A DNA stretch of 64,000 nt from Synechococcus sp. JA-2-3B'a(2-13) (GCF_000013225.1 NC_007776.1:391277-455276), one strand, 5' to 3'. Positions 18,261-27,636 are shown, counted from the first letter of the stretch. Made by a program: numbers and translations. The notes: generated from the sequence alone by a model not told the origin.

Positions 18261-18725
18261 CTACTGGATGGCCAGGAGCTCCACTTCAAAATCCAAGGTG
18301 GCATTGGGGGGGATCACCCCGCCTGCCCCGCGGCTGCCATAGGCCAACTCCGGCGGAATGCGCAAGTAGCGCTTGCCCCCCACCCGCATGGTGGCCAGCC
18401 CTTCCTCCCAGCCACGGATCACCTGCCCTACTCCGTAGGTGAAGACAAAAGGCTGATTGCGCTTGTAGGAGCTATCGAAGATGGTGCCATCCTGTAGCTT
18501 GCCCACGTAGTTGACCACCACCGTTTGCCCCGGCTGAGGCGAAGGCCCACTGCCTTGAGCAATATCGTAGTATTGCAATCCCGACTCGGTGGTGATGAAG
18601 TCCTTGGCTGGGGATTGCACGCTCACCACCGGATTGTCTTTGGCCCGCGATAGAGCTATGGCCGGCTGGCCGCCCCACACCCCAAGCCACAGCAAGCCCA
18701 GCACCAACAGCAGCACCCGTTTCAT
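18261..18725 (-). CDS. FKBP-type peptidyl-prolyl cis-trans isomerase, exported
   Basis: 154 residues from Met 18725, preceded by a purine-rich site (GGTGGGGAG). It begins with a signal peptide ([22 protein letters not shown]), so it acts in the periplasm or thylakoid lumen. The FKBP domain has [34 protein letters not shown] and the C-terminal [10 protein letters not shown]. Catalyses proline isomerisation during protein folding. The open frame extends to 18839, but the extra residues would place charged sequence ahead of the signal. Confidence 0.93.
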   Translation of the reverse strand: MKRVLLLVLGLLWLGVWGGQPAIALSRAKDNPVVSVQSPAKDFITTESGLQYYDIAQGSGPSPQPGQTVVVNYVGKLQDGTIFDSSYKRNQPFVFTYGVGQVIRGWEEGLATMRVGGKRYLRIPPELAYGSRGAGGVIPPNATLDFEVELLAIQ

Positions 18726-18784
18726 CGTTGGCGTCTCCCCACCGCCGACTTTTGGCTTTCCTTTAACAATCTTAGGGGATCCCG

Positions 18785-19465
18785 TCAGCCTTTCAGTTCG
18801 GCAAATTCGATAATCTGACCCTGGTGATCCCGCACCCAAAAGACGAAGGGCTTCTCGGAGCGAATGCTGTTGCGGATCCCTTGTTTGTTGATTCGCTTCA
18901 GAAGGGCCTTAAGGGACTCCCGCTCATAGCTGACATGGCGATAGCGAACGCCGCTGCTGCGGCCCGCTGCCGGTACAGTCCCGTAAGCAGAAGCAGATGA
19001 GGAGCTAGGCCTAGAGGCGTTGCCGTAGGAACCGGACCCCGCATAGGGATCTGTAGAGCCAGGGATCACGTGCAATTGAACATTGTCGGAGAGTTGGTAC
19101 CAAAGTCCGGGGGTATCCAATTGGGTGGGCCCAGAGGTGGGACGGGCTTTGGCATCGAAGCGGGGACTGAGGCCAATATCCCCTGGAAAGTAAGCGGATC
19201 CTAGGCTGTAGCCGACCATGCTTTGCTCGTAGCCGTAGTAGTACTGCAGGGGCAGCTCCGCTTCCGGCAGTTTCAACACCTTCTCGTAAAACCCTCTGGC
19301 CTGCTCCAAGTCCGGCACGATGATGGTGTGGACGCGGGGAGCGCCGCTTAAGAATGTCCACATGGCCCCCCCATAGGCCGATAGCAGCAAAAACATCAGC
19401 CCCTTCGTGGAGAGCAAAACCTCCAGGGGGATTAGGGGCAGCATCAGTCCAGGTGGGATGACCAT
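18785..19465 (-). CDS. VOC (glyoxalase/bleomycin-resistance) superfamily protein, membrane-anchored
   Basis: 227 residues from Met 19465 ([10 protein letters not shown]). An N-terminal hydrophobic segment ([17 protein letters not shown]) is followed by a VOC fold: [25 protein letters not shown], a central Ser/Gly-rich insertion (about 165-190), and the C-terminal [22 protein letters not shown] proteins include dioxygenases, isomerases and drug-binding proteins. Metal ligands are not clearly complete (His in VHT, Glu near the end), so activity is uncertain. Divergent from the cbiG-cobJ gene. Confidence 0.72.
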   Translation of the reverse strand: MVIPPGLMLPLIPLEVLLSTKGLMFLLLSAYGGAMWTFLSGAPRVHTIIVPDLEQARGFYEKVLKLPEAELPLQYYYGYEQSMVGYSLGSAYFPGDIGLSPRFDAKARPTSGPTQLDTPGLWYQLSDNVQLHVIPGSTDPYAGSGSYGNASRPSSSSASAYGTVPAAGRSSGVRYRHVSYERESLKALLKRINKQGIRNSIRSEKPFVFWVRDHQGQIIEFAELKG

Positions 19466-19541
19466 CGGCACTTGTCCCTTCGCGGGTGGCTCTATGTCCA
19501 GTATAGGATCCGGGGAGAATCCTGGCCTTGGCCCACGCTCG

Positions 19542-21437
19542 ATGAAGCTTGCTCTGTTTGCCCCCAGCCCGCGCGCCCGCCGGTTGGCCAACTCCCTGAT
19601 CCCCCTCCTAGGCAAGGAGGTCATCTGCTGGAGCAAAGCTGAACCGCAGGGGCTGCCCTCCCCCTGGCAAGCCTACGGGGATCCCAAGGATCCCACAGCG
19701 CCAGGCTCCCTAGCAGAAGCCGTTGCCCAAACCTGGCCCCAGGTGCAGGGCTGTCTCTTCATCTTGGCCGCAGGGTCGGTGGTGCGGCTCATTGCCCCCC
19801 TCTTGCAGGACAAGCAGCGGGATCCAGCGGTGGTGGTGGTGGACGAAGCCGGTCGCTGGGCTATTAGCCTGTGCGGGGGACATGTGGGGGGGGCCGATGC
19901 CCTGGCGCGGCAGGTGGCCGCTACCTTGGGAGCCCAGCCGGTTCTCACCTCTGCTTCCGAGGGGCTGGGGATCCCGCCTTTGGATTTGCTGGGGGATCCC
20001 TACGGCTGGCGGCGGGGCGCTGGAGATTGGAACGGGGTGGCAGCCGCCTTGACGCGGGGAGAGCCGGTGGCCGTTCACCAGACCTGCGGCACGCGGCTTT
20101 GGCGACAAGCTTGGCCGGCAGATCATCCCCTAGTGGCCTCCTCTCCTCCCCATCCCGTTGCCCAGATCTGGATTGGGGAATACCTCTCCCCTCCCACGGA
20201 GATCCCGACAGTGCACTGGCATCCGCGGGTGCTGTGGGTGGGGGTGGGCTGCGAGCGGGGCACCACCCGCGCTTGGCTAGAGGGATCCCTGCGCCGCCTG
20301 CTGCAGGCCCAGGGGCTGGCGTTCGAGGCCATTGCCGGCCTGGCCACCCTAGAGCTCAAGCAAGACGAGCCAGGTCTTCTGGAGCTGGCCCAAGCCTATG
20401 GCTGGCCCATTGAGTTTTTCTCGGCAGAGGCTTTGGCTGGGATCCCAGTGCCCCACCCTTCGGAGGCGGTGCGGCAGGCGGTGGGCACTCCCTCGGTAGC
20501 GGAGGCGGCTGCTCTTTTGGCGGCTCAGATCTGGGGAAGAGGTGACCGAGCTTTTGAGAGGCCCTCTTGCGTTGCGGAGGGGAAGGCAACTCTTCTCTGC
20601 CCCAAGCAGGTCTTCACGTCAGAAACCGAAGGGGCCTGCACCCTGGCCATTGCCCGCGCGGCGCAGGAGTATTCCCCTCGCAGCGGCCACCTCTGGCTCA
20701 TCGGCACTGGTCCTGGGGATCTGGGTCAATTGACTTTGGCTGCCCGTATGGCTTTAACTCAGGCCGATGTGGTTGTTGGCTACCAGCTTTATCTGGATCT
20801 GGTGGATCCCCTTTTGCACCCCGGCCAAATCCGGGAGGCCTCTCCCATTACCCAAGAGCTGCAGCGAGCCGAACGGGCGATTGCTTGGGCGCAGCAGGGG
20901 CTGAAGGTGGCGGTGATTTCTTCGGGGGATGCCGGCATTTACGGCATGGCGGGCTTGGTGCTGGAGTGCTTGGTCCGCTCTGGCTGGGATGGGATCCGCC
21001 CTTCTCTGGAGGTGCTGCCGGGGATCTCTGCCTTCCAGGCGGCTGCTGCCCGGCTGGGGGCTCCGCTGATGCACGACTTCTGCGCCATTTCCCTCTCGGA
21101 TCTGCTTACCCCTTGGCCGGTGATTGCAAAACGCCTGCAGGCGGCTGCAGCTGCCGATTTTGTGGTGGCCCTTTACAACCCCCGCTCCCGGCAGCGGGTG
21201 GATCCCTTCCTCAAGGCTCTGCAGATCTTTTTGCAGGCCCGGCCCGCCCATACCCCTGTGGCTTTGGCCCGCAACCTCTACCGCCCTGGCGAAACTCTCC
21301 GCCTTACCACCCTGGGGGAGCTGGATCCAGAGGAGGTGGACATGCTCACCCTGGTTCTTATCGGCAACTCTCAGACCTTTCGCCATGGGGAGCGGCTGAT
21401 TACCCCGCGGGGCTACCGCTTGGGCGAGCCCACCTGA
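19542..21437 (+). CDS. Cobalamin biosynthesis fusion: CbiG-like plus precorrin-3B C17-methyltransferase (CobJ/CbiH)
   Basis: A 631-residue fusion from Met 19542 (MKLALFAPSP). Residues 1-345 are CbiG-like: LFILAAGSVVRLIAPLLQDKQRDPAVVVVDE and LCGGHVGGADALA, then a C-terminal CbiG part WVGVGCERGTT. CbiG opens the lactone ring of cobalt-precorrin-5A. Residues about 385-631 are a tetrapyrrole methylase: LIGTGPGDLGQLTLAA, SSGDAGIYGMAGLVLE, GISAFQAAAARLGAPL, VALYNPRSRQR. This half adds the C-17 methyl and contracts the ring. CbiG-CbiH fusions are known in cyanobacteria. The upstream open frame to 19407 overlaps the divergent gene and is not used. Confidence 0.92.
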   Translation: MKLALFAPSPRARRLANSLIPLLGKEVICWSKAEPQGLPSPWQAYGDPKDPTAPGSLAEAVAQTWPQVQGCLFILAAGSVVRLIAPLLQDKQRDPAVVVVDEAGRWAISLCGGHVGGADALARQVAATLGAQPVLTSASEGLGIPPLDLLGDPYGWRRGAGDWNGVAAALTRGEPVAVHQTCGTRLWRQAWPADHPLVASSPPHPVAQIWIGEYLSPPTEIPTVHWHPRVLWVGVGCERGTTRAWLEGSLRRLLQAQGLAFEAIAGLATLELKQDEPGLLELAQAYGWPIEFFSAEALAGIPVPHPSEAVRQAVGTPSVAEAAALLAAQIWGRGDRAFERPSCVAEGKATLLCPKQVFTSETEGACTLAIARAAQEYSPRSGHLWLIGTGPGDLGQLTLAARMALTQADVVVGYQLYLDLVDPLLHPGQIREASPITQELQRAERAIAWAQQGLKVAVISSGDAGIYGMAGLVLECLVRSGWDGIRPSLEVLPGISAFQAAAARLGAPLMHDFCAISLSDLLTPWPVIAKRLQAAAAADFVVALYNPRSRQRVDPFLKALQIFLQARPAHTPVALARNLYRPGETLRLTTLGELDPEEVDMLTLVLIGNSQTFRHGERLITPRGYRLGEPT

Positions 21438-21453
21438 CTCCTGGGCTCCAGAC

Positions 21454-23241
21454 TCAAAACACCCTCAGATGCCGGGGATCCAACTGTAGCCACCAGGGGG
21501 ATCCCCAAGTCTCCACCTCTCGCCAGCGCTCCCGCCACACCTCAGCTTGCAGGTGATAGTCCTGGCGGTGGGCAGGAGGACCGCCCAGCCTAAAGAAGAG
21601 AGTCAGTCGGTGGGGGGTCTCGCTCCACTTCACCAGCCAAGCGGGAAACGTGTTGGGCAGCTTCCCGTCGGGCCTGAAGGTGAGGTGGTGGGCGCGGATG
21701 GCGATGTATTCTCCCGCTGGGGATCCCTGTACCTGCAGCTCACAGCCCCAATCCAAGGCCAGCACCCGTTGAGGGCCCAGGAGCTTGGCCCGCGAGATGT
21801 TTTTGCAACCCGTCAGTTGCGCCACACTAAGGCAGGGGGGAGCCTCAAATAGCTGACGCTTGTCCCCCTGGGCAATGATTCGCCCCTGCTCCATTACAGC
21901 CAGATCCCCGCAGAGGCGGAAGGCTTCCTCAATGTTGTGGGTTACCAAAAGCGTGACTCCCTTGTAGCCCGCTAGGATTTCCCCCATCTCCTGCTCCAGT
22001 TGGCTGCGCAGGTGGGCATCCAAAGCAGAAAAAGGCTCATCCAGCAGCAAGATCTCCGGCTCAGAAGCCAAGGCTCGCGCCAGGGCCACCCGCTGCTGCT
22101 GTCCTCCGGAGAGCTCCGTGGGATAGCGGTTTTCCCAGCCCTTCAGCTTGACCAACCGCAGCTGGGCCTGGATCCGCTCTTGTTTTTCCGCTTCGCTCAA
22201 GCCCGCAGGGATCCCAAAAGCGATGTTCTGGGCGACGGTGAGATGGGGAAACAGAGCGTAGTTCTGGAAGATCACCCCTACCCGTCGCTGAGCGGGGGGC
22301 AGCCGGATCCCCTGTTCGGCGTCAAACAACGCCCGCTCGTTGAGCAAAATGCGCCCACCATCCGGGGTTTCGATCCCGGCAATGCAGCGCAAAAGTAGGC
22401 TTTTGCCGGATCCAGAGGCCCCCAGCAAGCCCAGGGGTCGCCCATCGCAGCTCAGTTGTGCCTGAAGCTCAAACTGGGGCAGCTTCTTGTCAATGTCCAC
22501 CCAGAGGCGGGGGGCCGGAGTTGAGAAATCCAGATCCCTTCTGGTGAGAACCTGTAGAGGACGAGAGGGAGGTCGCTGCCAGGGCCGTCGCTGAAACCAA
22601 AGGTTAACTGCCGTCATCACCCCCAAGGACAACCCCAAGACCAGGGCCGAGCTGATGGCCGCCCCCCGCATATCCCCCGCCTGAACGGCAAAGAAGATGG
22701 CCATGGACAGGGTTTGCGTGCGGCCTGGGATGTTGCCTGCCAGCATCAAGGTGGCGCCAAACTCCCCCAGAGCGCGAGCAAAACTGAGGGTAACCCCCGC
22801 TAGGATCCCCGGCAAGGCCAGTGGGATCAGCACCCGCGTAAAAATCTTGGCCCTACTTGCTCCCAGGGTGCGGGCTGCCGCCACCAGCGTCGGGTCGATC
22901 TGCTGGAAAGCTCCCAGGGCCGTGCGGTACATCAGGGGCAGGGCCACCACCGCTGCCGTGATCACCCCGGCATACCAGGTGAAGATGACCGACAAGTTCA
23001 GCGAGGCCAAAAGTTGTCCCAGAAGGGTTCGCCGGCCAAACAGCAGCAGCAACAGGAAGCCCACCATGGTGGGCGGCAACACCAGCGGCGCCAACAAGAG
23101 GGCCTCGATGAGAGAGCGCCAGCGACCTCGGTAGTGCAACATCCCATAAGCTGCCAGCGTCCCCACCCCAAAGGTGATGCCCGTGGCCAAGCCGGCAATC
23201 CGTAGGGAGATCCAAAGCGGGGATAGGTCGTAGTCGCTCAT
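21454..23241 (-). CDS. modBC: Molybdate ABC transporter, permease-ATPase fusion (ModBC)
   Basis: A 595-residue single chain combining both importer functions. Residues 1-220 form the ModB permease with about five hydrophobic segments and the ABC-contact loop [23 protein letters not shown]. Residues about 240-460 form the ModC ATPase with Walker A GASGSGKS, signature [15 protein letters not shown] and Walker [15 protein letters not shown]-terminal tail of about 130 residues resembles a regulatory TOBE/Mop-like region. Fused modBC genes are known in diazotrophic cyanobacteria. It follows modA on the same strand and supplies molybdenum for the adjacent nitrogenase genes and nitrate reductase. 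Confidence 0.92.
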   Translation of the reverse strand: MSDYDLSPLWISLRIAGLATGITFGVGTLAAYGMLHYRGRWRSLIEALLLAPLVLPPTMVGFLLLLLFGRRTLLGQLLASLNLSVIFTWYAGVITAAVVALPLMYRTALGAFQQIDPTLVAAARTLGASRAKIFTRVLIPLALPGILAGVTLSFARALGEFGATLMLAGNIPGRTQTLSMAIFFAVQAGDMRGAAISSALVLGLSLGVMTAVNLWFQRRPWQRPPSRPLQVLTRRDLDFSTPAPRLWVDIDKKLPQFELQAQLSCDGRPLGLLGASGSGKSLLLRCIAGIETPDGGRILLNERALFDAEQGIRLPPAQRRVGVIFQNYALFPHLTVAQNIAFGIPAGLSEAEKQERIQAQLRLVKLKGWENRYPTELSGGQQQRVALARALASEPEILLLDEPFSALDAHLRSQLEQEMGEILAGYKGVTLLVTHNIEEAFRLCGDLAVMEQGRIIAQGDKRQLFEAPPCLSVAQLTGCKNISRAKLLGPQRVLALDWGCELQVQGSPAGEYIAIRAHHLTFRPDGKLPNTFPAWLVKWSETPHRLTLFFRLGGPPAHRQDYHLQAEVWRERWREVETWGSPWWLQLDPRHLRVF

Positions 23242-23278
23242 TTGGAGTAACTCATCCGCGCCATTGCAGAGGGATCCC

Positions 23279-24046
23279 TCACAGGCGGATAAAGCCGTAC
23301 TTCACAAACACCTCTGCCGCTTCCCCTGAGGTCAAAAACTCCAAGTAAGACCGTCCGGCGGGAGTATCGCGCACCAATGCCACCGGGTAGATAATTGGCG
23401 TAATGGGATCCGCCGTAGCCACTACTCGCACCCGATTTGAAAGCTGAGCATCCGAGGTAAACAGGATCCCGGCGTCGGCATTGCCCTGCTCCACCGCCGT
23501 CAAAATTTCCCGCACCGTGCTGGCAAACACCATCTTGGGCCGCAGCGTCTCAAACACCCCCGCCTCGGTGAGAATTTCCTGGGCATAGCGTCCGGCGGGC
23601 ATGGCCTGCAGATCCCCAATGGACAGAACCCGGATCTCTTCCGCCACCAAGTCGGCAAAATCCTGAACCTTGGTTCTGGCATTGGCAGGCACAATTAAAG
23701 CCATGCGATTGCTGAGAAGATCTCGCCGGGATCCCTCCACCAGCAGGTTCTGCTTGGCAAGGGCGTCCATAAAAGAGGCGGCTGCGAAAAATACCACGTC
23801 CAAAGGCGCCCCCTGCTCCACCTGTTGCTGGAGAGAGCCGGAATTGGCGAAGTTGTACTCAACCTTGATGTCGGGATAGCGGGCGGTGAACAACCGGTCG
23901 ATTTCCGTTAAAGCCGGTTGCAAGCTCACCGCAGCCCCCACCAAAATGGGCTGAGATTGTGCCAAGCCGGGAGCCGACCCCCACCTCAAAGCCAGGGCGG
24001 CCAGGATCCCCAGGAATAACATTGCAGTTCTTCGTTTCATAGCCAT
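23279..24046 (-). CDS. modA: Molybdate-binding protein ModA
   Basis: Periplasmic molybdate/tungstate-binding protein. Met 24046 begins a signal peptide ([20 protein letters not shown] ending near GLAQS). The mature protein has [45 protein letters not shown] and the C-terminal [13 protein letters not shown] typical of ModA. 255 residues, close to the usual length. It lies 38 bp upstream of modBC. A TGTA-N8-TACA palindrome is about 90 bp upstream of the start. An earlier in-frame start at 24091 would not give a usable signal peptide. Confidence 0.93.
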   Translation of the reverse strand: MAMKRRTAMLFLGILAALALRWGSAPGLAQSQPILVGAAVSLQPALTEIDRLFTARYPDIKVEYNFANSGSLQQQVEQGAPLDVVFFAAASFMDALAKQNLLVEGSRRDLLSNRMALIVPANARTKVQDFADLVAEEIRVLSIGDLQAMPAGRYAQEILTEAGVFETLRPKMVFASTVREILTAVEQGNADAGILFTSDAQLSNRVRVVATADPITPIIYPVALVRDTPAGRSYLEFLTSGEAAEVFVKYGFIRL

Positions 24047-24130
24047 TTTTCTTTGACCCGTGACAACTCTCAGAACAGGAAAATCCGCCAATGGTTCGGT
24101 GCTTTTGACTGTCGGAATTGGGTTGTAATT

Positions 24131-24146
24131 TGTATCTGTAGATACA
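24131..24146. promoter_or_regulatory. 16-bp perfect palindrome TGTATCTGTAGATACA between modA and mop
   Basis: Arms TGTATCT/AGATACA with a GT spacer. The string contains TGTA-N8-TACA, the full-length NtcA consensus, so NtcA is one candidate. No TAN3T box occurs at 22 bases on either strand, so repression, a different CRP-family protein or a Mo-responsive regulator are alternatives. It sits in the shared upstream region of the divergent modA and mop genes. Confidence 0.55.
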
Positions 24147-24298
24147 CACCTAGACTATCGGCAGCCATTCCTCCCCAGAGGCAACGATAAGCATCTGATA
24201 GTATTGAAACCAATGTTGAATGGCCATCTGCCGAGATCCCTTCTTGTTCAGTTTGGTCAACACCCCTGTTGCTTTAAGTGTTCAACAAAGGAGAAGTC

Positions 24299-24508
24299 AT
24301 GCAAATCAGCACTCGCAACTTTTTTAAAGGAACTGTAAAAAGCTTCCAGGTGGGCATGGTCAATGCCGAAATTGTTCTGGAAGTTGCACCAGGCATAGAA
24401 ATAACAGCCATTATTTCTAAGCACTCTGCCGAACGGTTGGGCATAGCAGTTGGAAAAGAAGCGTATGCTGCCATTAAAGCCTCAGATGTGGTCATCGCCG
24501 TGGATTAG
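24299..24508 (+). CDS. Mop domain molybdenum-pterin/molybdate-binding protein (molbindin)
   Basis: A 69-residue protein made of a single Mop (TOBE-like) domain: MQISTRNFFKGTVKSFQVGM, then IVLEVAPGIEITAIISKHSAERLGI and a closing KASDVVIAVD strand. Molbindins store or buffer molybdate as oligomers in the cytosol. ATG 24299 follows a clear AAAGGAG site; the in-frame GTG at 24278 lies before that site. Divergent from modA-modBC and next to the nif genes, consistent with a role in Mo homeostasis for nitrogenase. Confidence 0.93.
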   Translation: MQISTRNFFKGTVKSFQVGMVNAEIVLEVAPGIEITAIISKHSAERLGIAVGKEAYAAIKASDVVIAVD

Positions 24509-24536
24509 TGGTGGATTAGCAAATTGAGTGACTGGC

Positions 24537-26189
24537 CTAGACTTGCTGTTGCCTGGGATCCAAATACAGGGCTTTGATAAGGCGCTGGCGATCGTTTAGG
24601 CTGATCTGAAGCCGCCCATTCTCTACATCCCGCACCCAGCTCTGGCTGCGCCCCAGCCTCTGGGCCAATTCCCGCTGGCTGATTCCCTTTTGCCGGCGTG
24701 CCGCCGAGATATCCGCTCCACGCAAAGCTTTGCTTGAGGGGAAGTCTTTTGGGTTTTCGGGAGGGCCAGGGAGATCCGAGTCTGTTGCAACAGGCGCAGA
24801 CTTTGCCCTACGCCGCTGCCGGGATCCCGATTCTCGGGTCGGGGATCTGGCTTCTTGAACTGCTTGACGATGCCAGTCGGAGGGCAGATGAAATCGTTGA
24901 ATGCGAGCCTGCATCAAGAGTCCCCACTTGCCCCGCGGCCCGGCAGCGGTCAGCAGGCCGCCATTATTGGCATCTTCAATCCAAAAGTTCAATGCCTCGT
25001 CCGCATCCTCGGGCACAGCTTCCAGGCGAGCCCACAGGGGTTGAATGGAAGAAGGATAGGTGAGGGGATCGAACTCCGGCTTGAGGCCGTAGTGGTTGAG
25101 AACCTCCAGATCGCTTTCAAAGGTGCGCACCAGCCGTTTGCGTTCTTGGAGATTGAGATAAGCTTCCTGCAGTCGCTCTTCCCCGTAGGCCACTCGCATC
25201 AGGGTGGGCACCGTCAGACGCTGTTGCCGCCCCATCCTCACTTTGAACAACAGCCACAGCAGCAGGCGCATGGCTCCTTCATGGTGTTGCCAATGGCTCA
25301 TCACGGCCTGCAGCAGGGATAGGGGCAGGCTGCTGTACTGATAAAAGGCTTGCCCCTGGCGGCACCCTTGTCGATTGAGAAAGTACCGTGTCCATTCGCC
25401 GGGCTGAATCGCCCAAGTCAGGCCCACCAGATGGTTGCAGCCCTGCTCATCTTTTTGAAAGTGGCGATGCATCTTGAGCAGCCTCCACAGAGGGCCAGCC
25501 GGTACCGAAAACCCCTTCACCCGCCCCTGATCCGGCCAATCGATGGAGACTTGAATCCGACAGAGCTGCTCTATCCAGGTCATGAACAGGTGGAGACGGG
25601 TCATCTTGCTCAGATCTTTACGTTTATCCCAGCCCAAATAGGACTCCAATTGTGAGTCGGTGAAAACAAAGGATTCCTTCCAGGGGCTATCCAACCCGGC
25701 GGCATAGGCAGCAAAAATAAGATGCAAACAGGCAGTTCGCACATCGATCGGAGCACTTTGTGGGATCCCGTCCAAACATAGAGTTAGGGTCAGAGATCCC
25801 TGGTTGTGGCCAACAGATTTCTGATAGCAAACCTGGTTATCTCCCTGCTTTTGCAGATTGAGAGATTGAAATTGAGATAGGAAATTGCAAGCTTCCCAGA
25901 CCACAATTGACGAAGCAAAAGCCTGGCTATGGCCGTTCAAAAATAGAGGTGGACTGCTGCGAATGCGGGCCGTGACCGTGCGGTTGCGCCCCTTCATGGC
26001 TTCATAAGGCTGCGGGGCAGAACCGGGACACAGGCTAACGCACTGAGGTTCTGGGAAGAAACCTTCGCAGTCATTGCACAACAGAGGATTAATCCAGTAT
26101 TCCCCATCCTGGACAACAATAGCTTTTGTAGGACAGCTATCTACGCAAGCGTTGCAACCGATACAATTCCCTGAGATTTGATAAGCCAT
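24537..26189 (-). CDS. cnfR: CnfR/PatB-type nif transcriptional activator
   Basis: A 550-residue regulator with an N-terminal double ferredoxin module: CIGCNACVDSCP and then C-x2-C...C-x3-CP (CNDC, CVSLCP). The C-terminal helix-turn-helix of the XRE type spans about 505-545 (ISQRELAQRLGRSQSWVRDVENGRLQ). This arrangement is that of CnfR (PatB in heterocystous species), which activates nif genes under low oxygen, presumably through oxygen-labile clusters. The long middle region (about 70-480) has no motif I recognise; a basic disordered linker precedes the HTH. It is the distal gene of the leftward nif block, with its own 340-bp upstream region containing a perfect 19-bp palindrome. Confidence 0.85.
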   Translation of the reverse strand: MAYQISGNCIGCNACVDSCPTKAIVVQDGEYWINPLLCNDCEGFFPEPQCVSLCPGSAPQPYEAMKGRNRTVTARIRSSPPLFLNGHSQAFASSIVVWEACNFLSQFQSLNLQKQGDNQVCYQKSVGHNQGSLTLTLCLDGIPQSAPIDVRTACLHLIFAAYAAGLDSPWKESFVFTDSQLESYLGWDKRKDLSKMTRLHLFMTWIEQLCRIQVSIDWPDQGRVKGFSVPAGPLWRLLKMHRHFQKDEQGCNHLVGLTWAIQPGEWTRYFLNRQGCRQGQAFYQYSSLPLSLLQAVMSHWQHHEGAMRLLLWLLFKVRMGRQQRLTVPTLMRVAYGEERLQEAYLNLQERKRLVRTFESDLEVLNHYGLKPEFDPLTYPSSIQPLWARLEAVPEDADEALNFWIEDANNGGLLTAAGPRGKWGLLMQARIQRFHLPSDWHRQAVQEARSPTRESGSRQRRRAKSAPVATDSDLPGPPENPKDFPSSKALRGADISAARRQKGISQRELAQRLGRSQSWVRDVENGRLQISLNDRQRLIKALYLDPRQQQV

Positions 26190-26531
26190 AGCCCTCGAAC
26201 TCCATAGCGTTTCCCTGTAGCTCTCCTTTGTTCACGCCTGCTATCGCATCTGCAAAACCCTAAACCCGGCCATGGAGACCTTCCTCGCAAAGCCGTGGCA
26301 GCCCGGCGAGAGACCTTAGTTTAAGGTCTGTTTCCTAAGCTCAATTCGTGAACTGGATTGAACGATACCTCAAAAGATCCCCGGCAGGCCAGGGAGATTT
26401 GGTCTAGGGTGAACCTTCTGGAAAGCTTTGTTTTCTCTTAACTTCTAATGTTTACAGTGAACTTTTGAGATGGCTTTGCAGGCTACTCCTCCCCCTTGAG
26501 AGCCTTTTGGGGATCCGAACTGCAGCAAGTG
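26190..26531. other. cnfR upstream region
   Basis: Gene-free 342 bp holding a perfect 19-bp palindrome (26311-26329) about 122-140 bp before the cnfR start, and an extra GAGACCTT half-site-like string near 26275. No GTA-N8-TAC NtcA box is present. Likely cnfR promoter and operator. Confidence 0.5.
26311..26329. promoter_or_regulatory. Perfect 19-bp palindrome AGACCTTAGTTTAAGGTCT
   Basis: Arms of eight bases with a GTT centre (or seven bases with a five-base centre). Positioned upstream of cnfR in a gene-free region. It could be an operator for cnfR control or an RNA hairpin in a long leader. There is no T tract after it, which argues against an intrinsic terminator. Confidence 0.55.
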
Positions 26532-26789
26532 TCAGGCAAAACGCTCAATAACCAAGCCGACACAAGGTCGTCCGCCCACCCAATACGTCGATTCATCGGC
26601 AAGGTTGTGGCTTGGCTCTAGATGCCAACCCAAGGGATTGGGTTCTAGCTCCAGCGCCCGCACGATTTCCTCTGGGCTTAGTCCTGTGCAGAGTTGAATG
26701 TGTTGCAACTTGGGAAATGGCTTTTCCACAAGGCTAAGCTCTTCAGCAGCTTTAAGGATGGAGCCCAGGTGCAACAAACAGGTGTTCAT
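26532..26789 (-). CDS. Small protein of unknown function in the nif block
   Basis: An 85-residue soluble protein with a good ribosome binding site (GGGAGC, eight bases before ATG). The N-terminal half is helical (LHLGSILKAAEELSLVEKPF). The middle GLSPEEIVRALELEPNPLGW may form a helix-turn-helix-like turn but is too short to claim DNA binding. I do not recognise a family. Orientation and spacing (100 bp after the FeoA-like gene) put it in the leftward nif block just ahead of cnfR, so a role in nitrogen fixation or in cnfR control is plausible but unproven. Confidence 0.7.
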   Translation of the reverse strand: MNTCLLHLGSILKAAEELSLVEKPFPKLQHIQLCTGLSPEEIVRALELEPNPLGWHLEPSHNLADESTYWVGGRPCVGLVIERFA

Positions 26790-26888
26790 GGCTTTGCTCC
26801 CAAATCAAGATAGGTTATGAAGAGATGAGCTTCCCTTACTTTGAGTGTCCCTCATTACAGGTTAAAAATTGGGTAAATAGACTACATT

Positions 26889-27266
26889 TTAGAAGGCTCT
26901 TGGCAAATTTAAGATTGTTTTCTTATTCGGTTCTTGGGTAGACATCAAGGCGCAACGGGGATCCATGTAAACCCAGATGGGTTTAGCTAAATGAGCAGGA
27001 AGGGAAAGTTGGCCACTGGGTAGGAGTAGGATCCACTCAGGGTGACGTTGGATAACCTGGAGATAGGTACCTGGAGTGAGACCCATTTGCTGCAATTGGG
27101 CGCAAGCAGCTTCGGATCCGCGCAGTTGGTAGATGCGACCTTCTTCTCCAACCTTCATGAGTTGGAGAGGAGATATGGTTATTGAGATCTTAGGGACGGT
27201 GGGCGGTGCCAACATATAGGGATCCCTAATCTTAGAAGAGGCCATTTGAGCCTTGCCCGAGTCCAT
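26889..27266 (-). CDS. FeoA-domain protein in the nif block
   Basis: About 125 residues with a C-terminal FeoA (SH3-like) domain: PLQLMKVGEEGRIYQLRGSEAACAQLQQMGLTPGTYLQVIQRHPEWILL, written here as family hallmarks LMKVGEEGRI, LQQMGLTPG and a closing strand pair. FeoA domains bind ferrous transporter FeoB or act as small iron regulators; stand-alone copies occur in nif clusters, perhaps linked to iron supply for nitrogenase. The start is uncertain: Met 27266 and Met 27245 are both possible and neither has a strong ribosome binding site; the frame extends to 27368 into fdxH. Confidence 0.75.
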   Translation of the reverse strand: MDSGKAQMASSKIRDPYMLAPPTVPKISITISPLQLMKVGEEGRIYQLRGSEAACAQLQQMGLTPGTYLQVIQRHPEWILLLPSGQLSLPAHLAKPIWVYMDPRCALMSTQEPNKKTILNLPRAF

Positions 27267-27294
27267 TTGCGAGCAGCTTGGAAGCAGCGATCTA

Positions 27295-27594
27295 TCAAAA
27301 CAAGTAAGCTTCCTGGTGAGTGCGAATCGTACAATTGGAGCGAGGTTTAGCCACGCAGAGCAGCACAAATCCTTTGGCTATTTGCTCCTCATCCAGAAAG
27401 GTTTGCTCCGATTGATCGACTTCTCCTTCTACCACTTTGGCCACGCAAGAGGAACAACTACCGGAGCGGCAGGAAGAGGGCAAGTCCACATCTTGATCCT
27501 CAGCCGCTTCTAGGATGGTTGAATCTTCATCTACTGAGATATAGGTGTCGAGCCGTCGTTTTGGGTTAACCAAGTGAACTGTGTAGGTAGCCAT
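27295..27594 (-). CDS. fdxH: Nif-associated [2Fe-2S] ferredoxin FdxH
   Basis: A 99-residue plant-type ferredoxin. The cluster ligands are in [15 protein letters not shown] and LLCVAKP. The opening [37 protein letters not shown] and the ending [12 protein letters not shown] match heterocyst-type FdxH. It delivers electrons to nitrogenase reductase. Met 27594 is the start; the frame opens 12 codons earlier. It lies 42 bp downstream of nifW in the leftward block. Confidence 0.93.
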   Translation of the reverse strand: MATYTVHLVNPKRRLDTYISVDEDSTILEAAEDQDVDLPSSCRSGSCSSCVAKVVEGEVDQSEQTFLDEEQIAKGFVLLCVAKPRSNCTIRTHQEAYLF

Positions 27595-27636
27595 GATGAG
27601 ATCTCCAGAGAGTTGACGAGGGGTAAACAAGGGAGC

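Noticed and set aside
19466-19541. Cobalamin riboswitch before the cbiG-cobJ gene
   Set aside because: The spacer is only 76 bp, with no B12-box-like sequence and no room for the fold.
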